Assembly: GCA_900469625.1 (NCBI GenBank)
Contig: UBXV01000041.1
Coordinates: 74,527 to 138,526, forward strand
DNA: 64,000 bases
Direction: 5' to 3'
DNA from: Hyphomicrobiales bacterium
Lineage (GTDB): Bacteria; Pseudomonadota; Alphaproteobacteria; Rhizobiales; Rhizobiaceae
Below, piece after piece: positions 1 through 11,713 of this stretch. The first letter of the stretch is position 1; every line of letters begins with the position of its first letter. Position numbers and translations under genes: made by a program. The notes under the pieces are model-generated. The model saw only the letters and a program-made list of their open reading frames with translations. It was not told where the DNA came from and made no database searches.

Positions 1-1
1 T

Positions 2-82
2 GCCATCGCCCGGCGCGGCACGCAGGCCGTCGCCCGGCGATCCGCACAATCGTTCAAGATCGATCGCCGCGTCTTCGGTTAA
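2..82 (+). CDS. possible 3' end of an upstream gene (partial)
   Basis: The second reading frame is open from the window edge to a TAA at 80-82, giving about 26 residues rich in Arg and Ala and ending FKIDRRVFG. It lies on the same strand as the DUF2000 gene and could be the tail of an upstream gene. The stretch is too short to assign to a family, and an open frame of this length is common by chance at high G+C. Confidence 0.25.
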   Translation, partial: AIARRGTQAVARRSAQSFKIDRRVFG

Positions 83-128
83 GGCCTGCTCGGGCACGCC
101 CTGATGTCTTGAAATGGAGAAACCCGTC

Positions 129-536
129 ATGTTCGACACCAAGTTCGCGATCGTGTTGCGCGAGGATCTGGCCACCTGGCAGAAGCTGAACGTCACCGCC
201 TTTCTGGCCACCGGCATCGCCGGGCAAAAGCCGGCAATCATCGGCGAAGCCTATCGCGATGGCGCCGGCAATGTCTACAACGCGCTGAGCGTTCAGCCGA
301 TCATCGTGCTTTCCGCAGATGGTGCCACGCTTGGGCAAATTCAACGCCGCGCGATCGAAAGGGACGTGCAAACTTCGCTCTATGTCGACGCCATGTTCTC
401 GACCGGCCACGACAGCGCCAATCGCGCGGTCTTTGCCGAGACCCGACCCGAGGACGCGGCCGTCGCCGGCATCGCCGTACATGCCGACAAGAAGCTCGTC
501 GACCAGATCACGAAGGGTGCGAAGCTGCACCGGTGA
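129..536 (+). CDS. DUF2000 family protein
   Basis: Small soluble protein of 135 residues. It matches the DUF2000 pattern: an N-terminal MFDTKFAIVLREDL strand, a central LSVQPIIVLSAD segment, an AIERDV..SLYVDAMFSTGHD segment and a C-terminal KKLVDQITKGAKLH tail. The family has a peptidyl-tRNA-hydrolase-like fold and no established reaction. An upstream ATG exists at 114, but GGAGA at 116-120 lies 8 nt before the ATG at 129 and decides for the shorter start. The 3' end overlaps the convergent cyclase gene by 29 bp. Confidence 0.85.
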   Translation: MFDTKFAIVLREDLATWQKLNVTAFLATGIAGQKPAIIGEAYRDGAGNVYNALSVQPIIVLSADGATLGQIQRRAIERDVQTSLYVDAMFSTGHDSANRAVFAETRPEDAAVAGIAVHADKKLVDQITKGAKLHR

Positions 537-1635
537 AACCGGGCTCGGCGGCAGTTGAAGGGACGGGCGTTCCGCCAGCCCGCAGCGCCAGCACGCCGAT
601 TTTCTGCCCGCGGCCCTTGACGGCATGCTCGCCGAGATCTTCCACGCGCACGTAGTGCGGCAGCCTCATCTTGCGGGCGAGGTCGGTGGAAATCAGCACC
701 TGGTGGTTCAGCGTCTTGCAGAAGCCTTCAAGCCGGGCTGTCGTGTTCACCGTATCGCCGAAATAGGTGATCTTGTGTTTGTCGACGCCGATTTCGGCCG
801 CGACGATCGTCCCGCCGTGAAGCGCGGCCCTCAGGCGCGGAACCTCGCCGAACTCCTTGCGCCACCTGTGGCTCTCTGCCTCGATGACATCGAGGATATC
901 GAAGACGCAATGAACGCAGGCCGCGTTGTTGACGGCACGGTCGAATGGCCAGGTGATGATCGCCGCGTCGCCGACGTAGTCGTCGATCGAACCGCGGTAT
1001 CGCAGCACCGGATCGGCAAGCGTGGTGAACAGCTTGCCGAGATACTCCTGCATCCTCAGGTCCCCGTTCCGCTCGGCATAGGACGTCGAGCCGGCAAGGT
1101 CCAGAAACAGGAAAACGCGCTCCTCCTGGATCGGCTTGCGATAGCGGCCGGTCAGTAGGCTGAGGAAGACGTCCCGGCCCAACAGCTCCCGCACGCGGAG
1201 GATGAAGACCAGCGGACCTGCGATTGCGAACGTGAAAAGTAGCACGGTGCTCGATGGCACCAGCGCATCGAGCCAGTCTTCGCGCAGATGTCCCGTCATC
1301 TGCATGATCAGGCCGGCCACAGCGTAACCGACGTCGATCAAGACGAAATACACGGCAAGGGTGGCAAGAAAGAAGATCGGTGTCGAGAAGGAATGGATCC
1401 TGCGGTAGAGCCGCCGGAAGATGATGTGGCGCTCAAAGGCAAGGATCGGCATGCAGATGAAGACTGCGTAGGTGGCCCCGATCAGGCCGCCGCCGCCAAA
1501 GGTGACCCAGGCATAGACCGCACCAGCTCCGCCGACGATCAGCAGCAGCAAAATTCCCTCGAACGTGGAGAAACGCCAGCGCATGCGGAAGAGCCTCGAA
1601 ACCCTAAAGCCAAAGAAAGGCGCGTTGGCCAACAT
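508..1635 (-). CDS. membrane-bound class III adenylate/guanylate cyclase
   Basis: About 375 residues. The N-terminal half has four hydrophobic segments (roughly residues 26-45, 50-65, 85-112 and 128-148), so it is an inner-membrane protein with a cytoplasmic C-terminal catalytic domain. That domain shows class III cyclase signatures: FLFLDLAGST with the first metal Asp, YVGDAAIITW with the second, and FGDTVNTTARLE with the Asn/Arg transition-state pair. It should make cAMP from ATP; substrate choice cannot be settled here. Rhizobia carry many such cyclases. An in-frame ATG at 1584 preceded by GAGG is an alternative start. Confidence 0.85.
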   Translation of the reverse strand: MLANAPFFGFRVSRLFRMRWRFSTFEGILLLLIVGGAGAVYAWVTFGGGGLIGATYAVFICMPILAFERHIIFRRLYRRIHSFSTPIFFLATLAVYFVLIDVGYAVAGLIMQMTGHLREDWLDALVPSSTVLLFTFAIAGPLVFILRVRELLGRDVFLSLLTGRYRKPIQEERVFLFLDLAGSTSYAERNGDLRMQEYLGKLFTTLADPVLRYRGSIDDYVGDAAIITWPFDRAVNNAACVHCVFDILDVIEAESHRWRKEFGEVPRLRAALHGGTIVAAEIGVDKHKITYFGDTVNTTARLEGFCKTLNHQVLISTDLARKMRLPHYVRVEDLGEHAVKGRGQKIGVLALRAGGTPVPSTAAEPGFTGAASHPS

Positions 1636-1723
1636 CGGTGAGCCATGTCGCGTCAGCGCGCCGAACCGCCGTGATCGGGGTTGCGAATCGGCCTTGCTAA
1701 GGGGCCTTGGCTAGAGCCGGATT

Positions 1724-1748
1724 CGGGCGGAAAGTTGTTTTCCGCCCG
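1724..1748 (-). terminator. hairpin after rnd, possible terminator
   Basis: A 10-bp perfect stem (1724-1733 with 1739-1748, core GGGCGGAAA/TTTCCGCCC) with a 5-nt loop lies a few bases beyond the rnd stop codon. No T tract follows on the minus strand, so it may act as an mRNA 3' stabiliser or a weak terminator. Confidence 0.4.
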
Positions 1749-1755
1749 CCCGCAA

Positions 1756-2907
1756 TCAGGAGCCGATTTCCATCGCTTCGATCTTCTTGTCGACGAAGCG
1801 CAGCGCCACTTCGCCGTTGATCAGTTTCAGCGCCGTGTCGCCGAACAACTCGCGCCGCCAGCCCTTGAGCGCGCCGACATCGGCCTTCTCGCCCTCGGCC
1901 GCGATCTTGTCGAGGTCGTCGGAGTTGGCGATGATCTTGGCGGCCACGCCCTGCTTTTCGGCGATCAGCTTCAAGAGAACCTTGAGCATCTCGGTGGCAG
2001 CGGCAGCACCTTCGGGCGTATGGCTTTGCCGCGGTAGCCGCGGCAAATCGGTCTTGGGAATGGCCAACGCCTCGTTGACAGCTTCGATCAGCGCAGTTCC
2101 GGCGCTCGATCGTTCCCAGCCCTTCGGAATGGTGCGCAGCCGCGCCATCGCCTCGGTGTCCTTCGGCTGCTGTTGCGCGACCTCGTAGATGGCATCGTCC
2201 TTGAGAATGCGCCCGCGCGGAACGTTGCGGTTGCGCGCCTCGCGTTCCCGCCAGGCGGCGACCTTCTGCAGCACGGCAAGCTCGATCGGCTTCTTGACGC
2301 GCATCTTCAGGCGCTGCCATGCGTCGTCGGGATGCAGGTCGTAGGTGTCCTTGGCTTCGAGGATCGCCATTTCCTCGGAGAGCCACAGCGAGCGCCCCTC
2401 GCGCTCGAGCTGGGCGTTCAGGTGCTGGTAGACGTCGCGCAGATGCGTGACATCGGCGAGCGCATAGTCGAGCTGCTTCTCGGTCAAGGGCCGGCGGCTC
2501 CAGTCGGTGAAGCGCGAGGACTTGTCGATCTGCTCGCCCTTGATCCGGTTGACGAGCTGGTCATAGGAGACGCTGTCGCCAAAACCGCAGACCATGGCTG
2601 CGACCTGTGTGTCGAAAATCGGGTGCGGGATCAGGTTGCCGAGATGGAAGATGATCTCGATATCCTGGCGCGCAGCATGGAAAACCTTGATCACATCAGG
2701 GTTGGCCATCAGCGCGAAGAACGGCGCAAGGTCGATACCCTTGGCCATCGGATCGACGATCACGGCCATATCGGGGTTGGCCATCTGGATCAGGCAAAGC
2801 TCGGGCCAGAAGGTGGTCTCGCGCAGGAATTCCGTGTCAATCGTAATATAACTTGAGCGGGCCAGCTGCTGGCAGGCGGCCTCTAGATCTGCGGTTGTTT
2901 CAATCAT
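1756..2907 (-). CDS. rnd: ribonuclease D
   Basis: 383 residues, the usual alphaproteobacterial length. DEDD-family 3'-5' exoribonuclease involved in 3' maturation of tRNA precursors. The three exonuclease motifs are visible: ITIDTEFLRE near residue 20 (Exo I, D and E), KVFHAARQDIEII near 75 (Exo II) and YALADVTHL near 150 (Exo III, Y and D). The C-terminal half, with WREREARNRNVPRGRIL, fits the HRDC region. ATG start at 2907. It is followed by a hairpin and sits upstream of no obvious operon partner. Confidence 0.95.
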   Translation of the reverse strand: MIETTADLEAACQQLARSSYITIDTEFLRETTFWPELCLIQMANPDMAVIVDPMAKGIDLAPFFALMANPDVIKVFHAARQDIEIIFHLGNLIPHPIFDTQVAAMVCGFGDSVSYDQLVNRIKGEQIDKSSRFTDWSRRPLTEKQLDYALADVTHLRDVYQHLNAQLEREGRSLWLSEEMAILEAKDTYDLHPDDAWQRLKMRVKKPIELAVLQKVAAWREREARNRNVPRGRILKDDAIYEVAQQQPKDTEAMARLRTIPKGWERSSAGTALIEAVNEALAIPKTDLPRLPRQSHTPEGAAAATEMLKVLLKLIAEKQGVAAKIIANSDDLDKIAAEGEKADVGALKGWRRELFGDTALKLINGEVALRFVDKKIEAMEIGS

Positions 2908-2985
2908 CGGATTTAAATCACTGTGGCAAAAATGCGGCTTTCGTTTTCGTGTAGCCCTTCATGCCATCCGTCACAATCAAAAATC

Positions 2986-4386
2986 TCAGACCACCTTGAA
3001 ATAACCGGTCATGCCGGTCTTCTGATGCTCGATGATGTGGCAGTGGAACACCCAGTCGCCGAGATTGTCGGCGACGAGGGCGATTTCCGCCTGTTCGTCG
3101 GGCAGAAGCAGGATGGTATCGGTCGGCGGCGGCAGGAAGGTCCGCTTGTTCGAGCTTAGAATGCGGAAGCTCATGCCGTGCAGATGGATCGGATGGGCGT
3201 GCGGCGTCCGGTTGGCGATCTGCATCACATAGCTCTTGCCGAACTTCATTTCCTCGATCGGCGCGATCGGGTCAGGCGTGTCGCCCGGCCACGGCACCTT
3301 GTTGATCGCCCAGAATGTGTAACCGAGCGAGCCGCAGATCGAGGGCGCCGCCTTGTGCTCGGCGGTAGCCGTCAGTTCGATCGGGATGCGGGTTGCAACC
3401 GAGAGATCCGCCTCGGCGATAGGATTGGCGGGAAGGGCGGCGACATCCCGGATGTCGCGCTTCAAGGAGGCGCCGATCGCCCGGAAGCTGGCGATCGTCC
3501 AGGGATGCGAGCCGCGCAGATTGCCGAGTGTCACCGTGGTGCCCTCGCTGTCGGGCATGCGCATGACGAGGTCGATGCGCTGACCGGGACCGACATCGTA
3601 GCGGTCGAGCAGGAACGGTTTGTCGACCGGGTTTGCGTCGAGCGCCACAACCATGGCCTCTGCGCCTTCCAGGCCCACCGTATAGATCCGCGTGACGTCG
3701 GTCGCCGCGATCCGGATCCGGACAAGGCCGCCGGCGGGCGCATCGTAGCTCGGCTCCTGCTGCCAGTTCGCCGTGCGCACCGTACCGTATGTGCCGCCGC
3801 GCGCGGCATCTCTCGGTTTGAACGGATCTATGAAGGCGCCGCCCTTGCCGAGCCGCCAGTCGCGCAGGTTGAGGACGATCTCCGCGTCGAACACAGGATC
3901 GGCGGGGTTTTCGACGACGATGACGCCGGTGAGGCCGCTTCCCATCTGCGTCAGCGTGTTGCAATGCGGGTGATACCAGAAGGTTCCGGCATCCGGCGGC
4001 GTGAAGGCATAGTCGAAGGGATCGCCCGGATAGACATAGGGCTGGGTCATTTCCGGCACGCCGTCCATGGCGTTGGGAATGCGTAGGCCATGCCAGTGCA
4101 CGGTCGTCGGCTCGTCGAGCCGGTTCATCAGCCGTGCCGCGTAGGCTTCGCCCATGCGCATGCGCAGGACAGGCGGCACGCTGCTGTTCGCGGCGTCCCC
4201 GAGCCCATAGGTCATGACCTTGGGTGTCACGCCGTCTGCGGCGATCTGCGCCTCGGCGAGTTGCGTCGTCAGGATCTGCGGTTCGGGCGCCGCGCCGGCG
4301 CGCGCCGCCATGCCGGCACCGAATGCAAAAGCGCCACCCAAAGCGGCGGAGCCCTGGAGAAACGTACGGCGGCTGATCAGGGGCAT
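2986..4386 (-). CDS. Tat-exported multicopper oxidase
   Basis: 466 residues with a Tat signal at the N terminus (SRRTFLQGSAAL, then an Ala-rich stretch ending ARAGAAP), so the enzyme should fold with its copper in the cytoplasm and act in the periplasm. All four copper-ligand motifs are present: HWHGLRIPN, WYHPHC, HPIHLHG, and HCHIIEHQKTGM, which supplies the type 1 Cys and axial Met. The family oxidises cuprous ions, phenolics or other reductants with reduction of O2 to water. No long Met-rich CueO-type insert is seen. The substrate is unknown. Confidence 0.92.
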   Translation of the reverse strand: MPLISRRTFLQGSAALGGAFAFGAGMAARAGAAPEPQILTTQLAEAQIAADGVTPKVMTYGLGDAANSSVPPVLRMRMGEAYAARLMNRLDEPTTVHWHGLRIPNAMDGVPEMTQPYVYPGDPFDYAFTPPDAGTFWYHPHCNTLTQMGSGLTGVIVVENPADPVFDAEIVLNLRDWRLGKGGAFIDPFKPRDAARGGTYGTVRTANWQQEPSYDAPAGGLVRIRIAATDVTRIYTVGLEGAEAMVVALDANPVDKPFLLDRYDVGPGQRIDLVMRMPDSEGTTVTLGNLRGSHPWTIASFRAIGASLKRDIRDVAALPANPIAEADLSVATRIPIELTATAEHKAAPSICGSLGYTFWAINKVPWPGDTPDPIAPIEEMKFGKSYVMQIANRTPHAHPIHLHGMSFRILSSNKRTFLPPPTDTILLLPDEQAEIALVADNLGDWVFHCHIIEHQKTGMTGYFKVV

Positions 4387-4485
4387 TTTGGCAATCTCGA
4401 CAACTGAATAGGACGAAGCTCGGTTCTAAACCTGATCGCCGTAATCAGCAATTCGCTCGCGCAGCCACATCTTGCCGCAGGGGCT

Positions 4486-5724
4486 TCAGTCGTCCTTGCG
4501 CGGCTGGTTGCCGCCCGCGAGCTTGTTGAAGAAGGACGAGGTTCGCAGCAGGTTGCGGAACGGCATGGCGCGGGCCTCGGTCGGCACGCCGCTTCGGGCC
4601 GTCATGCGCCTGATCGTATAGAGCATGAAGAGGAAGAGGATGGCGGCGGTATAGATGAACAGTGCCTGCGGCCCGAAGATTTCGAGCAGGAACGAAGCAA
4701 ACAGCGGGCCGATGATGGCGCCGAGCGACCAGAAGAACAGCATGCCCGCAGACACCAGCGCATGCTGGCCTTCGGCCGCATGGTCGTTGGCGTGGGCCGA
4801 GCAGAGCGAATAGAGCGGCATCGCGAACGCGCCGAACAGAAAGATGCCGGCGAAGTTGAGCAGCTCGTCATTGCCGGCGCCGAAGGCGAGGAAGAGCCCG
4901 GCGAGCAGGGAGCCGAAGGTGGCGATCAGGATGATCAGGCGGCGGTCGATCTGGTCGGAGTAGTGGCCGAGCGGATACTGCAGTACGACGCCGCCGATAA
5001 TGCCGGCGCTCATGAAGGTGGCGATCGCCGTGACGGACAGCCCTATGCCCTGCGCATAGATCGGCCCGAGCGAGCGGAAGGCGGCATTGGTGAGGCCGAC
5101 GACGATGCAGCCGACGGTCGCAAGCGGCGAGATATTCCAGAGTGCCTTGACGTCGAAGCGGATGGCTTCCGGCGCGACCGGGCTCGACCGGTCCGCGAAG
5201 GAAATCGGCACCAGTGACAGTGTCAGCGCCATCGAGATAATGGCAAAGAGCTCGAAGCCGCCGATGCCGACGCCGGGAATGACATATTGCGCGGCGGTCA
5301 CCGAGCCGAGATCGACCAGGCGGTAGACTGACAGCGTTCGCGCGCGGTTGGTATTGGTAACACTGGCATTCAGCCAGCTCTCGACCGTCGCAAACAGGCA
5401 GGCAAAACAGATGCCGGCGACCAGCCGCATCAGGAACCACACGAATGGATTGATGACGAGCACCATGGCGATCGCCGCCGCCGAGGCGATCGCCGCCATC
5501 GCCGAGAACGTGCGGATATGGCCGATCGATCGCAGGATACGGGTGACGTAGACGCAACCGAGCGCAAAGCCGATGTTGTAGCCTGTGCCGATGACGCCGA
5601 TCAGCGACGTCGAGAAGCCTTCTTCCAGTGCCCTGAGCGAGATGAAAGTGCCCTGCAGGCCGTTGCCGCCGATGAGGATGCCTGCGGTGACGAGAAGCGG
5701 AATGAGCGGACGAATTTGCGACAT
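4486..5724 (-). CDS. MFS permease, YcaD-like
   Basis: 412 residues with about 12 hydrophobic segments, typical of the major facilitator superfamily. The opening [29 protein letters not shown] and the [18 protein letters not shown] segment resemble the YcaD-type group. The reading frame stays open upstream to 5955, but the added 77 residues are Arg/Ser/Pro-rich and do not look membrane-like, so the ATG at 5724 is preferred. Substrate unknown. It is divergent from aspS. Confidence 0.85.
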   Translation of the reverse strand: MSQIRPLIPLLVTAGILIGGNGLQGTFISLRALEEGFSTSLIGVIGTGYNIGFALGCVYVTRILRSIGHIRTFSAMAAIASAAAIAMVLVINPFVWFLMRLVAGICFACLFATVESWLNASVTNTNRARTLSVYRLVDLGSVTAAQYVIPGVGIGGFELFAIISMALTLSLVPISFADRSSPVAPEAIRFDVKALWNISPLATVGCIVVGLTNAAFRSLGPIYAQGIGLSVTAIATFMSAGIIGGVVLQYPLGHYSDQIDRRLIILIATFGSLLAGLFLAFGAGNDELLNFAGIFLFGAFAMPLYSLCSAHANDHAAEGQHALVSAGMLFFWSLGAIIGPLFASFLLEIFGPQALFIYTAAILFLFMLYTIRRMTARSGVPTEARAMPFRNLLRTSSFFNKLAGGNQPRKDD

Positions 5725-6035
5725 GGGGCAGGCGACTTCCGAAGGGCTCGCGAGTCGGGAGAAAGGCGGACGCAATATGTGTAGCGGCGCATCCCCACGG
5801 CGCACAGTCGCGAATTGTGACGGTATCCGTTCTTTTCGCGCCGTTTGGCCGAAAGCCTTGTCTTTGGCCGGTGAACAGGGTGGAATTTGCAAGCCGCCGG
5901 TGGCGCTTCCCGAATGGAACGCAGAGGTCTCGGCTTGACAAAGCCGGCGCATCATGCGCTTTTCCGCCCGATTTTGATCATGTTGCCGCGCGCCGTTTCG
6001 GCCTGCGCGGCGCTTTGCAATTCCGGGATAACACG
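5725..6035. promoter_or_regulatory. divergent intergenic region between MFS gene and aspS
   Basis: About 310 bp that must hold the promoters for the leftward permease gene and rightward aspS. Frames on both strands run through it as extensions of the flanking genes but carry no recognisable protein. No riboswitch or T-box-like structure was recognised. Confidence 0.4.
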
Positions 6036-7823
6036 ATGCACCGCTACCGCAGCCACACCTGTGCCGCCCTCCGCAAGTCGGATGTCGGCTCCACCGTTCG
6101 CCTCTCCGGTTGGGTCCACCGCGTCCGCGACCATGGCGGCCTGCTCTTCATCGACCTGCGCGACCATTACGGCATCACCCAGGTTGTCGCCGATCCCGAT
6201 AGCCCGGCCTTCAAGGCGGCAGAGACCGTGCGCGGCGAATGGGTCGTGCGCATCGACGGCCTCGTCAAGGCCCGTATGGACGACACCGTCAACAAGGGTA
6301 TGCCGACGGGCGAAATCGAACTCTACGCCCAGGAGATCGAAGTTCTCTCGGCTGCCAAGGAACTGCCGCTGCCGGTCTTCGGCGAGCCGGATTATCCGGA
6401 AGACGTGCGCCTGAAGTACCGCTTCCTCGACCTGCGCCGCGACACGCTGCACAAGAACATCGTCAAGCGCACGCAGATCATCTCGTCGATGCGCCGCCAC
6501 ATGGTCGAAGTCGGCTTCACCGAATACACAACCCCGATCCTGACGGCGTCGTCGCCGGAAGGCGCACGCGACTTCCTGGTGCCGTCGCGCATCCATCCCG
6601 GCAGCTTCTACGCCCTGCCGCAGGCGCCGCAGCAGTACAAGCAGCTGCTGATGGTTGCCGGCTTCGACCGCTACTTCCAGATCGCGCCGTGCTTCCGCGA
6701 TGAAGACCCGCGCGCCGACCGCCTGCCGGGCGAATTCTACCAGCTCGACCTGGAAATGAGCTTCGTCGAGCAGGAAGACGTCTGGTCGACGATGGAGCCG
6801 GTGATCCGCGATATCTTCGTGGAGTTTGCCGACGGCAAGCCGGTGACAGAAAAGTTCCCGCGCATCCCGTATGACACGGCGATCCGCAAATACGGCTCCG
6901 ACAAGCCTGACCTGCGCAACCCGATCGAGATGCAGGCAGTGACCGAGCATTTCGCCGGCTCCGGCTTCAAGGTCTTCGCCAACATGATCGCCTCGAACCC
7001 GAAGGTCGAAGTCTGGGCAATCCCGGCAAAGACCGGCGGCTCGCGTGCCTTCTGTGACCGCATGAACGCCTGGGCACAGAGCCAGGGCCAGCCGGGCCTC
7101 GGCTACATCTTCTGGCGCAAGGAAGGCGAAAAGCTCGAAGGCGCTGGTCCGCTCGCCAAGAACATCGGCGAGGAGCGCACCGATGCGATCCGCACGCAGC
7201 TCGGCCTCGATGATGGCGATGCCTGCTTCTTCGTCGCCGGCGATCCCACCAAGTTCTACAAGTTCGCTGGCGAAGCCCGCACGCGGGCAGGCGAGGAGCT
7301 GAACCTCGTCGACCGTGATCGCTTCGAATTCTGCTGGATCGTCGACTTCCCGTTCTACGAATGGCTGGAAGACGAAAAGAAGATCGACTTCGCCCACAAC
7401 CCCTTCTCGATGCCGCAGGGTGGCCTCGAGGCGCTGAACAGCGAAGATCCGCTGTCGCTCAAGGCCTACCAGTACGACATGGTTTGCAACGGCTTCGAGA
7501 TCGCGTCCGGCTCGATCCGTAACCAGCTGCCGGAAGTCATGGTCAAGGCGTTCGAGCTGACCGGCAAGTCGCAGCAGGAAGTCGAAGAGCAGTTCGGCGG
7601 TCTCTACCGTGCGTTCCAGTACGGCGCGCCTCCGCATGGCGGCATGGCCTTCGGCATCGACCGCGTCGTCATGCTGCTCGTCGGTGCGAAGAACCTGCGC
7701 GAGATCTCGATCTTCCCGATGAACCAGCAGGCCGTCGACCTCCTGATGGGCGCGCCGTCGGAGGCTGCACCGGCCCAGCTGCGAGAACTGGCGCTTCGCC
7801 CGATCCCGCAGAAGAAGGACTAA
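6036..7823 (+). CDS. aspS: aspartyl-tRNA synthetase
   Basis: 595 residues, the usual bacterial length. Class II synthetase charging tRNA-Asp; alphaproteobacterial forms are often non-discriminating and also charge tRNA-Asn. The N-terminal OB-fold anticodon domain is visible ([15 protein letters not shown]). Motif 2 region [19 protein letters not shown] and motif 3 region [14 protein letters not shown] are intact, with the GAD insert between them. The frame is open upstream to 5817, but [13 protein letters not shown] at 6036 is the standard N terminus. A strong terminator follows. Confidence 0.97.
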   Translation: MHRYRSHTCAALRKSDVGSTVRLSGWVHRVRDHGGLLFIDLRDHYGITQVVADPDSPAFKAAETVRGEWVVRIDGLVKARMDDTVNKGMPTGEIELYAQEIEVLSAAKELPLPVFGEPDYPEDVRLKYRFLDLRRDTLHKNIVKRTQIISSMRRHMVEVGFTEYTTPILTASSPEGARDFLVPSRIHPGSFYALPQAPQQYKQLLMVAGFDRYFQIAPCFRDEDPRADRLPGEFYQLDLEMSFVEQEDVWSTMEPVIRDIFVEFADGKPVTEKFPRIPYDTAIRKYGSDKPDLRNPIEMQAVTEHFAGSGFKVFANMIASNPKVEVWAIPAKTGGSRAFCDRMNAWAQSQGQPGLGYIFWRKEGEKLEGAGPLAKNIGEERTDAIRTQLGLDDGDACFFVAGDPTKFYKFAGEARTRAGEELNLVDRDRFEFCWIVDFPFYEWLEDEKKIDFAHNPFSMPQGGLEALNSEDPLSLKAYQYDMVCNGFEIASGSIRNQLPEVMVKAFELTGKSQQEVEEQFGGLYRAFQYGAPPHGGMAFGIDRVVMLLVGAKNLREISIFPMNQQAVDLLMGAPSEAAPAQLRELALRPIPQKKD

Positions 7824-7844
7824 GGTCTGTCCAGACCGAGAAAC

Positions 7845-7883
7845 AAAAGACCCGGCGGTGCCATTCACACCGCCGGGTCTTTT
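7845..7883 (+). terminator. intrinsic terminator after aspS
   Basis: Perfect 16-bp inverted repeat (7845-7860 with 7868-7883) with a 7-nt loop. The arms begin AAAAGACCCGGC and end GTCTTTT, so it carries A and T tracts on both sides and could work in both directions. Confidence 0.92.
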
Positions 7884-7905
7884 CATTTGGGACTGGTACT
7901 GGCGC

Positions 7906-8430
7906 TCAAGGCCGGGCGTAAACGGCGTCGCGGGTAAACTGTCCCCACATGCCTTCGAACGCCCCATTGGATCGTACCCTTCGACTGCGGCGTGCCGGCG
8001 GACGCGGCGTCGACGAGTACGGCCCGCCGTAGCCGAGGGCCCAGTCCGGACCACCCTGAGTTTCCGCCTGGCGACCCGTCTGATCCTGCATCATGGTCTC
8101 GGCCGTCGCTGCCCCCAGGATGGGGCCGCCGCCCTTCCTGACGGCTTGGCACGTCCTTCGCCGTTGCCGCCATGCCGGTTCCACCCGAGGGGAACTGCTT
8201 GCCGTCGAGGATACTGTCGGGCGAGAGGGTCACCTTTCGCTCGCCGATCGGCACCGCCACGGTTCCTTCCATGCGCGATGGTGCAGGGGAGCCGTCGAAG
8301 TAGGTGGCGGTGAGCCGGTCCGGTTGCTTCACGGTGAACCCGGTGTCCGCAAGCGAAACGATGAGGTCTCCCGCCACGTCGCCGCTTTGCGCGCCCAGGC
8401 GCTTTCGGCGCTGGAGGCGCGGCTTTCAGC
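7906..8430 (-). pseudogene. possible frameshifted gene remnant
   Basis: Protein-like sequence appears in two frames of the minus strand. From about 8430 to 8150 one frame reads GAQSGDVAGDLIVSLADTGF, later LTATYFDGSP and VAVPIGERKVTLSPDSILDG. Past about 8150 the plausible frame shifts to GGGPILGAATAETMMQDQTG and GGPDWALGYGGPYSSTP, ending at a stop near 7906. The upstream side hits a TGA with no good start. This suggests a decayed gene with at least one frameshift. I do not recognise the family, and the region could instead be plain non-coding sequence. Confidence 0.35.
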
Positions 8431-8569
8431 GGCGTTGATGAAGGCGATTTACGCCAACGGATCGACACGACAGGTCTTGCCCGTTTCATCGGCGACCGGC
8501 GACCCGATCCGGCGCGCTTTCACGTGCCTGCTTGGTCTGCCCGGAGTTGTGACGTGCCGTGTCTGACCG

Positions 8570-10222
<1,653 letters not shown>

Positions 10223-10294
10223 TCAGTTACGCGACCTGCCATCGCAAATGGCTCCCGGCATGTCGGTCGCCCTACCACCTGCATTTCCGCACGT

Positions 10295-10312
10295 CGGGCG
10301 CCCCGGCGCCCG
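10295..10312. repeat. GC-rich inverted repeat between small gene and groEL
   Basis: CGGGCGCC (10295-10302) is mirrored by GGCGCCCG (10305-10312). It lies 6 bp beyond the stop of the 72-residue gene and upstream of groEL. No T tract follows. It may attenuate read-through or protect a processed end. Confidence 0.4.
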
Positions 10313-10317
10313 AAGGG

Positions 10318-10536
10318 CTACTCCTCGCCGTCATCCGGCGTCAGGATGTCGATCAGCGCGGCGACACGGCCGGCCGGCAGGTGGCGCCCTTCGCCGATCA
10401 ATGCTTCGTCGTTGTTGACCCAGGCAATCGCTTCGGCAAGCTCGGCCGCACTTGCCCCGGTTGCCAGCAGCTCGGCCATCAGCGTTTCGTCGACCGGGCC
10501 GAGGATGGCGGTTATATCCTGATGCTTCAGTCCCAT
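10318..10536 (-). CDS. small conserved-looking protein upstream of groEL
   Basis: 72 residues, acidic and mostly helical (LKHQDITAILGPVDETLMAELL, then ELAEAIAWVNNDEALI), ending TPDDGEE. An AGGAG-type site lies ahead of the ATG (the plus strand reads ctttctcctt after it). It is co-directional with groEL across a 119-bp gap with a GC-rich hairpin. I do not recognise a named family. Its position suggests co-expression with the chaperonin. Confidence 0.6.
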   Translation of the reverse strand: MGLKHQDITAILGPVDETLMAELLATGASAAELAEAIAWVNNDEALIGEGRHLPAGRVAALIDILTPDDGEE

Positions 10537-10705
10537 GGCTTTCTCCTTCCGTGTGATCGGTCAGGAATGCGGGATGGCAGATCTGTCTTCAGAGAAATGT
10601 AGATAGGCGACAGCGCTCGAGCATCAAGTTGTGGCCATCATAACATGGAACGCGTCGGCACGAAAAAGCCCGGCGAAGGGGCGGGCTGGTGCGGTTGCGA
10701 ACGGA

Positions 10706-11713
10706 TCACTCGGGTCGGAGGGCGTTGTCGAGAAAATACCATTGGTCGAGGTTGGCCCGGATGATTGGCTCAATCGCATCGTTCAACAACAGGATGTCGT
10801 CCAGCTGGCGGGCACCGGGGCGCTCTTCCGACGGCAGCCGTATGGGGGGCAGTGCGCGACATTCGAAGCGAAAGCCGTCGGTGCGCAGACTATACCAAGG
10901 GCAGATCGTGGCGCCCGTCATGCGCGCCAGGCGGATCGCGATCGCAAGGTTGCCTTCCAGATGCGGCTTGCGATCGAAGAATGGCCCGCGGATCGTGCCG
11001 GCAAAGCCTTCGTCGCAAAAGGTGCTGACAACGCCGCCGCTCTTCAAGATCTTGATCGCCGGACGAATGCCCTCTGCCCCGGGCGGCAGGAAGCGCAAGC
11101 CCGCCTTGCTGCGAACACGCTCGGCAATCCATGCCTTGGCCCGACCCTTGGGCGGGAGGTAGAAGGCGTGGGGATGGACGTTAATGCTTTGCAGGACAGT
11201 CGGCCCGACTTCCCAGTTGCCGAGATGCATGCCGACGATGATTACGGGTCCTGCTTTGGCTGCTTCACCGATGATCTCAAGGCCGTGCAGGGTCAGCCGA
11301 TCCCGGTTTTTTCGCAGCCGGTTCACGACCGAGAACTCGGTCATCAGCCGGCCCTGTGCCCTGCAATTTTCCCGAAACAGCGCTTCCTGTTCGCCCGCGT
11401 TGAGATCGGGGCGCAATGCGCGGATCGTTTGCCTTGCGCGCTGCGACGCCACCTTGTGAAAACGCGGCACGGCAAACAGACCGAGGCCCGCACCAAGACG
11501 GGAACAGGCATCCATCGGCAGCAGCTTCATGCCGAAATGCCCGGCGAGATTGGCGAAGTTCCAGAAATTGTCGGTGACCCAATACTGCCAGAACGCTTCG
11601 CGTCCTTCTCGGCCGGACAGGGCATCGCCAAGGGAAGGGCGCCCTTGGCTTGTGAACGTCCACGCTCGGCGCTTGGCAATCTTTTCGGCCTGGCGCGGCT
11701 CTTCAATGGTCAT
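10706..11713 (-). CDS. lipid A lauroyl-type (LpxL/HtrB family) acyltransferase
   Basis: 335 residues. The HLGNWE motif near residue 170 is the HX4D/E catalytic dyad of lysophospholipid and lipid A acyltransferases, and the pattern around it (VIIVGMHLGNWEVGP, later TFCDEGFAGTIRGPFF) fits the LpxL/HtrB group. It would transfer an acyl chain to a lipid or lipid A precursor at the inner membrane. It starts inside the end of the P450 gene (11-bp overlap, AGAGG 7 nt before ATG), so the two are translationally coupled. The acyl acceptor is unknown. Confidence 0.85.
   Translation of the reverse strand: MTIEEPRQAEKIAKRRAWTFTSQGRPSLGDALSGREGREAFWQYWVTDNFWNFANLAGHFGMKLLPMDACSRLGAGLGLFAVPRFHKVASQRARQTIRALRPDLNAGEQEALFRENCRAQGRLMTEFSVVNRLRKNRDRLTLHGLEIIGEAAKAGPVIIVGMHLGNWEVGPTVLQSINVHPHAFYLPPKGRAKAWIAERVRSKAGLRFLPPGAEGIRPAIKILKSGGVVSTFCDEGFAGTIRGPFFDRKPHLEGNLAIAIRLARMTGATICPWYSLRTDGFRFECRALPPIRLPSEERPGARQLDDILLLNDAIEPIIRANLDQWYFLDNALRPE

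Noticed and set aside
5952-8054. 700-residue minus-strand open frame across aspS
   Set aside because: High-G+C shadow of aspS; the plus strand has all synthetase motifs.
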